Part shown: in pieces, positions 63,383 to 64,000 of the stretch
How the letters are laid out: the number at the start of each line of letters is the position of its first letter
Position numbering within the stretch: position 1 is the stretch's first letter
Origin: Bacillus sp. T3
GTDB lineage: Bacteria; Bacillota; Bacilli; Bacillales; Cytobacillaceae
Assembly: GCF_033449965.1 (NCBI RefSeq)
Contig: NZ_CP137761.1
Span: 1,178,001-1,242,000 of the forward strand
Direction: 5' to 3'
DNA length: 64,000 nucleotides
Made by a program: the position numbers and the translations under genes
Notes under the pieces: model-generated
The model's database searches: none
Told to the model about the DNA's origin: nothing
Seen by the model: the letters and a program-made list of their open reading frames with translations, nothing else

Positions 63383-64000
63383 TTGAAGCAAACACGTAAA
63401 CGTTTAGGGGATTTATTAGTTGAGGCAGGACTTATTTCTGAGGACCAGCTTCAACTTGTTTTAACGCAGAAAGCTCAAGGGCAGAGGTTAGGCGATGCCC
63501 TTTTACAAAGAGGTTATATTACAGAGCAGCAACTAATTGAAGTCCTTGAGGTCCAACTTGGTATTCCTCATATCAGTTTATATGGGTATCCGTTTGAGAC
63601 GAATTTATTTTCGCTCATTTCAAAGGAAACGGCGATGCGGAATTTACTAATCCCAATTAAAAAGGATGGGGACAAGTTATTTGTGGCCATGGTTGATCCG
63701 ATGGATTTCTTCGCGATCGATGATCTTCGACTTGCTACTGGGTTTCAAATCGAAGCAGTACTTGCGACAAAGGATGATATTGTCCGCGCTATTAATAAAT
63801 ATTACGACATTGATGAAGAATTTGATGATCTGCTCGATGGCGGGAAAATAGGTGAGAGTAATCGGGAGGAAAGGATAACCGATGAGGATTCACCGATTGT
63901 CCGTCTTGTCAATCAAATTCTTTCAAATGCGGTGATGCAGAAGGCCAGTGATATTCACATTGATCCGCAAGAAACAAAGGTGATTATCCGTTACCGAGTT
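63383..64000 (+). CDS. Type IV pilus assembly ATPase PilB/GspE (partial, cut by the window end)
   Basis: The first 206 residues, open to base 64000. Start TTG 63383 with GGGGTGAG upstream. The N-terminal domain is of the MshEN/T2SSE-N type with two tandem motifs (RLGDLLVEAGLISEDQL and RLGDALLQRGYITEQQLIEV then LEVQLG). In other systems such motifs bind cyclic-di-GMP. Next comes the ATPase N2 region (SPIVRLVNQILSNAV; ASDIHIDP). The Walker motifs lie beyond the window. Confidence 0.9.
   Translation, partial: MKQTRKRLGDLLVEAGLISEDQLQLVLTQKAQGQRLGDALLQRGYITEQQLIEVLEVQLGIPHISLYGYPFETNLFSLISKETAMRNLLIPIKKDGDKLFVAMVDPMDFFAIDDLRLATGFQIEAVLATKDDIVRAINKYYDIDEEFDDLLDGGKIGESNREERITDEDSPIVRLVNQILSNAVMQKASDIHIDPQETKVIIRYRV

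Overview
The window is a low-GC, largely co-directional chromosomal segment from an endospore-forming member of the Bacillaceae (Bacillus/Neobacillus-like). Gene order follows the Bacillus subtilis pheT-to-folC region almost gene for gene. The sporulation and germination genes gerE, gerM, lonB, spoVID and ysxE, together with near-identical GerE, ClpX and SdhA/B proteins, support this. I cannot fix the species.

Layout. 1-6.1 kb: the end of pheT, then zapA, cvpA, polX, mutS2, a DUF350 membrane protein and a tiny membrane ORF. 6.4-11.8 kb: fatty-acid degradation (lcfA, fadR, fadB, etfB, etfA) with a FadR operator. 11.9-14.8 kb: trxA, uvrC, and yslB on the minus strand. 15.2-18.4 kb: succinate dehydrogenase sdhCAB. 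18.7-24.1 kb: gerE, a MarR regulator, racE, gerM, rph, rdgB, ysnB and a tRNA-Arg. 24.5-33.4 kb: a leucine-specific T-box leader followed by ilvB-ilvH-ilvC-leuA-leuB-leuC-leuD. 33.7-43.4 kb: a TPR protein, tig, clpX, lonB, lonA and ysxC (protein folding, proteolysis, ribosome assembly). 44.3-50.8 kb: the heme operon hemAXCDBL. 51-58.7 kb: spoVID, ysxE, a valine T-box, valS and folC. 59-64 kb: the start of a type IV pilus locus (two prepilins, a PilX-like protein, an acidic membrane protein, a degenerate VanW-like protein and a PilB/GspE ATPase cut by the window edge).

The most unusual signal concerns the sequence itself. Ten +1 frameshifts in conserved, mostly essential genes (uvrC three times, rph, ilvC, the TPR gene, clpX, spoVID, two pilin genes) each sit exactly on a CCTGG or CCAGG. 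Deleting the middle base, which gives CCGG, restores the frame every time and in uvrC restores family-conserved residues. Two other indels (ysxC, hemB) lie within about 8 nt downstream of a CCGG. I read this as systematic error at modified CCGG sites in a long-read assembly, and so as indirect evidence of a CCGG-specific DNA methyltransferase in the organism. These genes are probably intact in the cell.

Non-coding DNA is also rich. There are six copies of an imperfect palindromic dispersed element of about 85-185 bp, two of them inside the leu operon. Four intergenic tandem arrays have units of 52, 20, 21 and 21 bp, all close to whole numbers of DNA helical turns, and all lie just after an intrinsic terminator.
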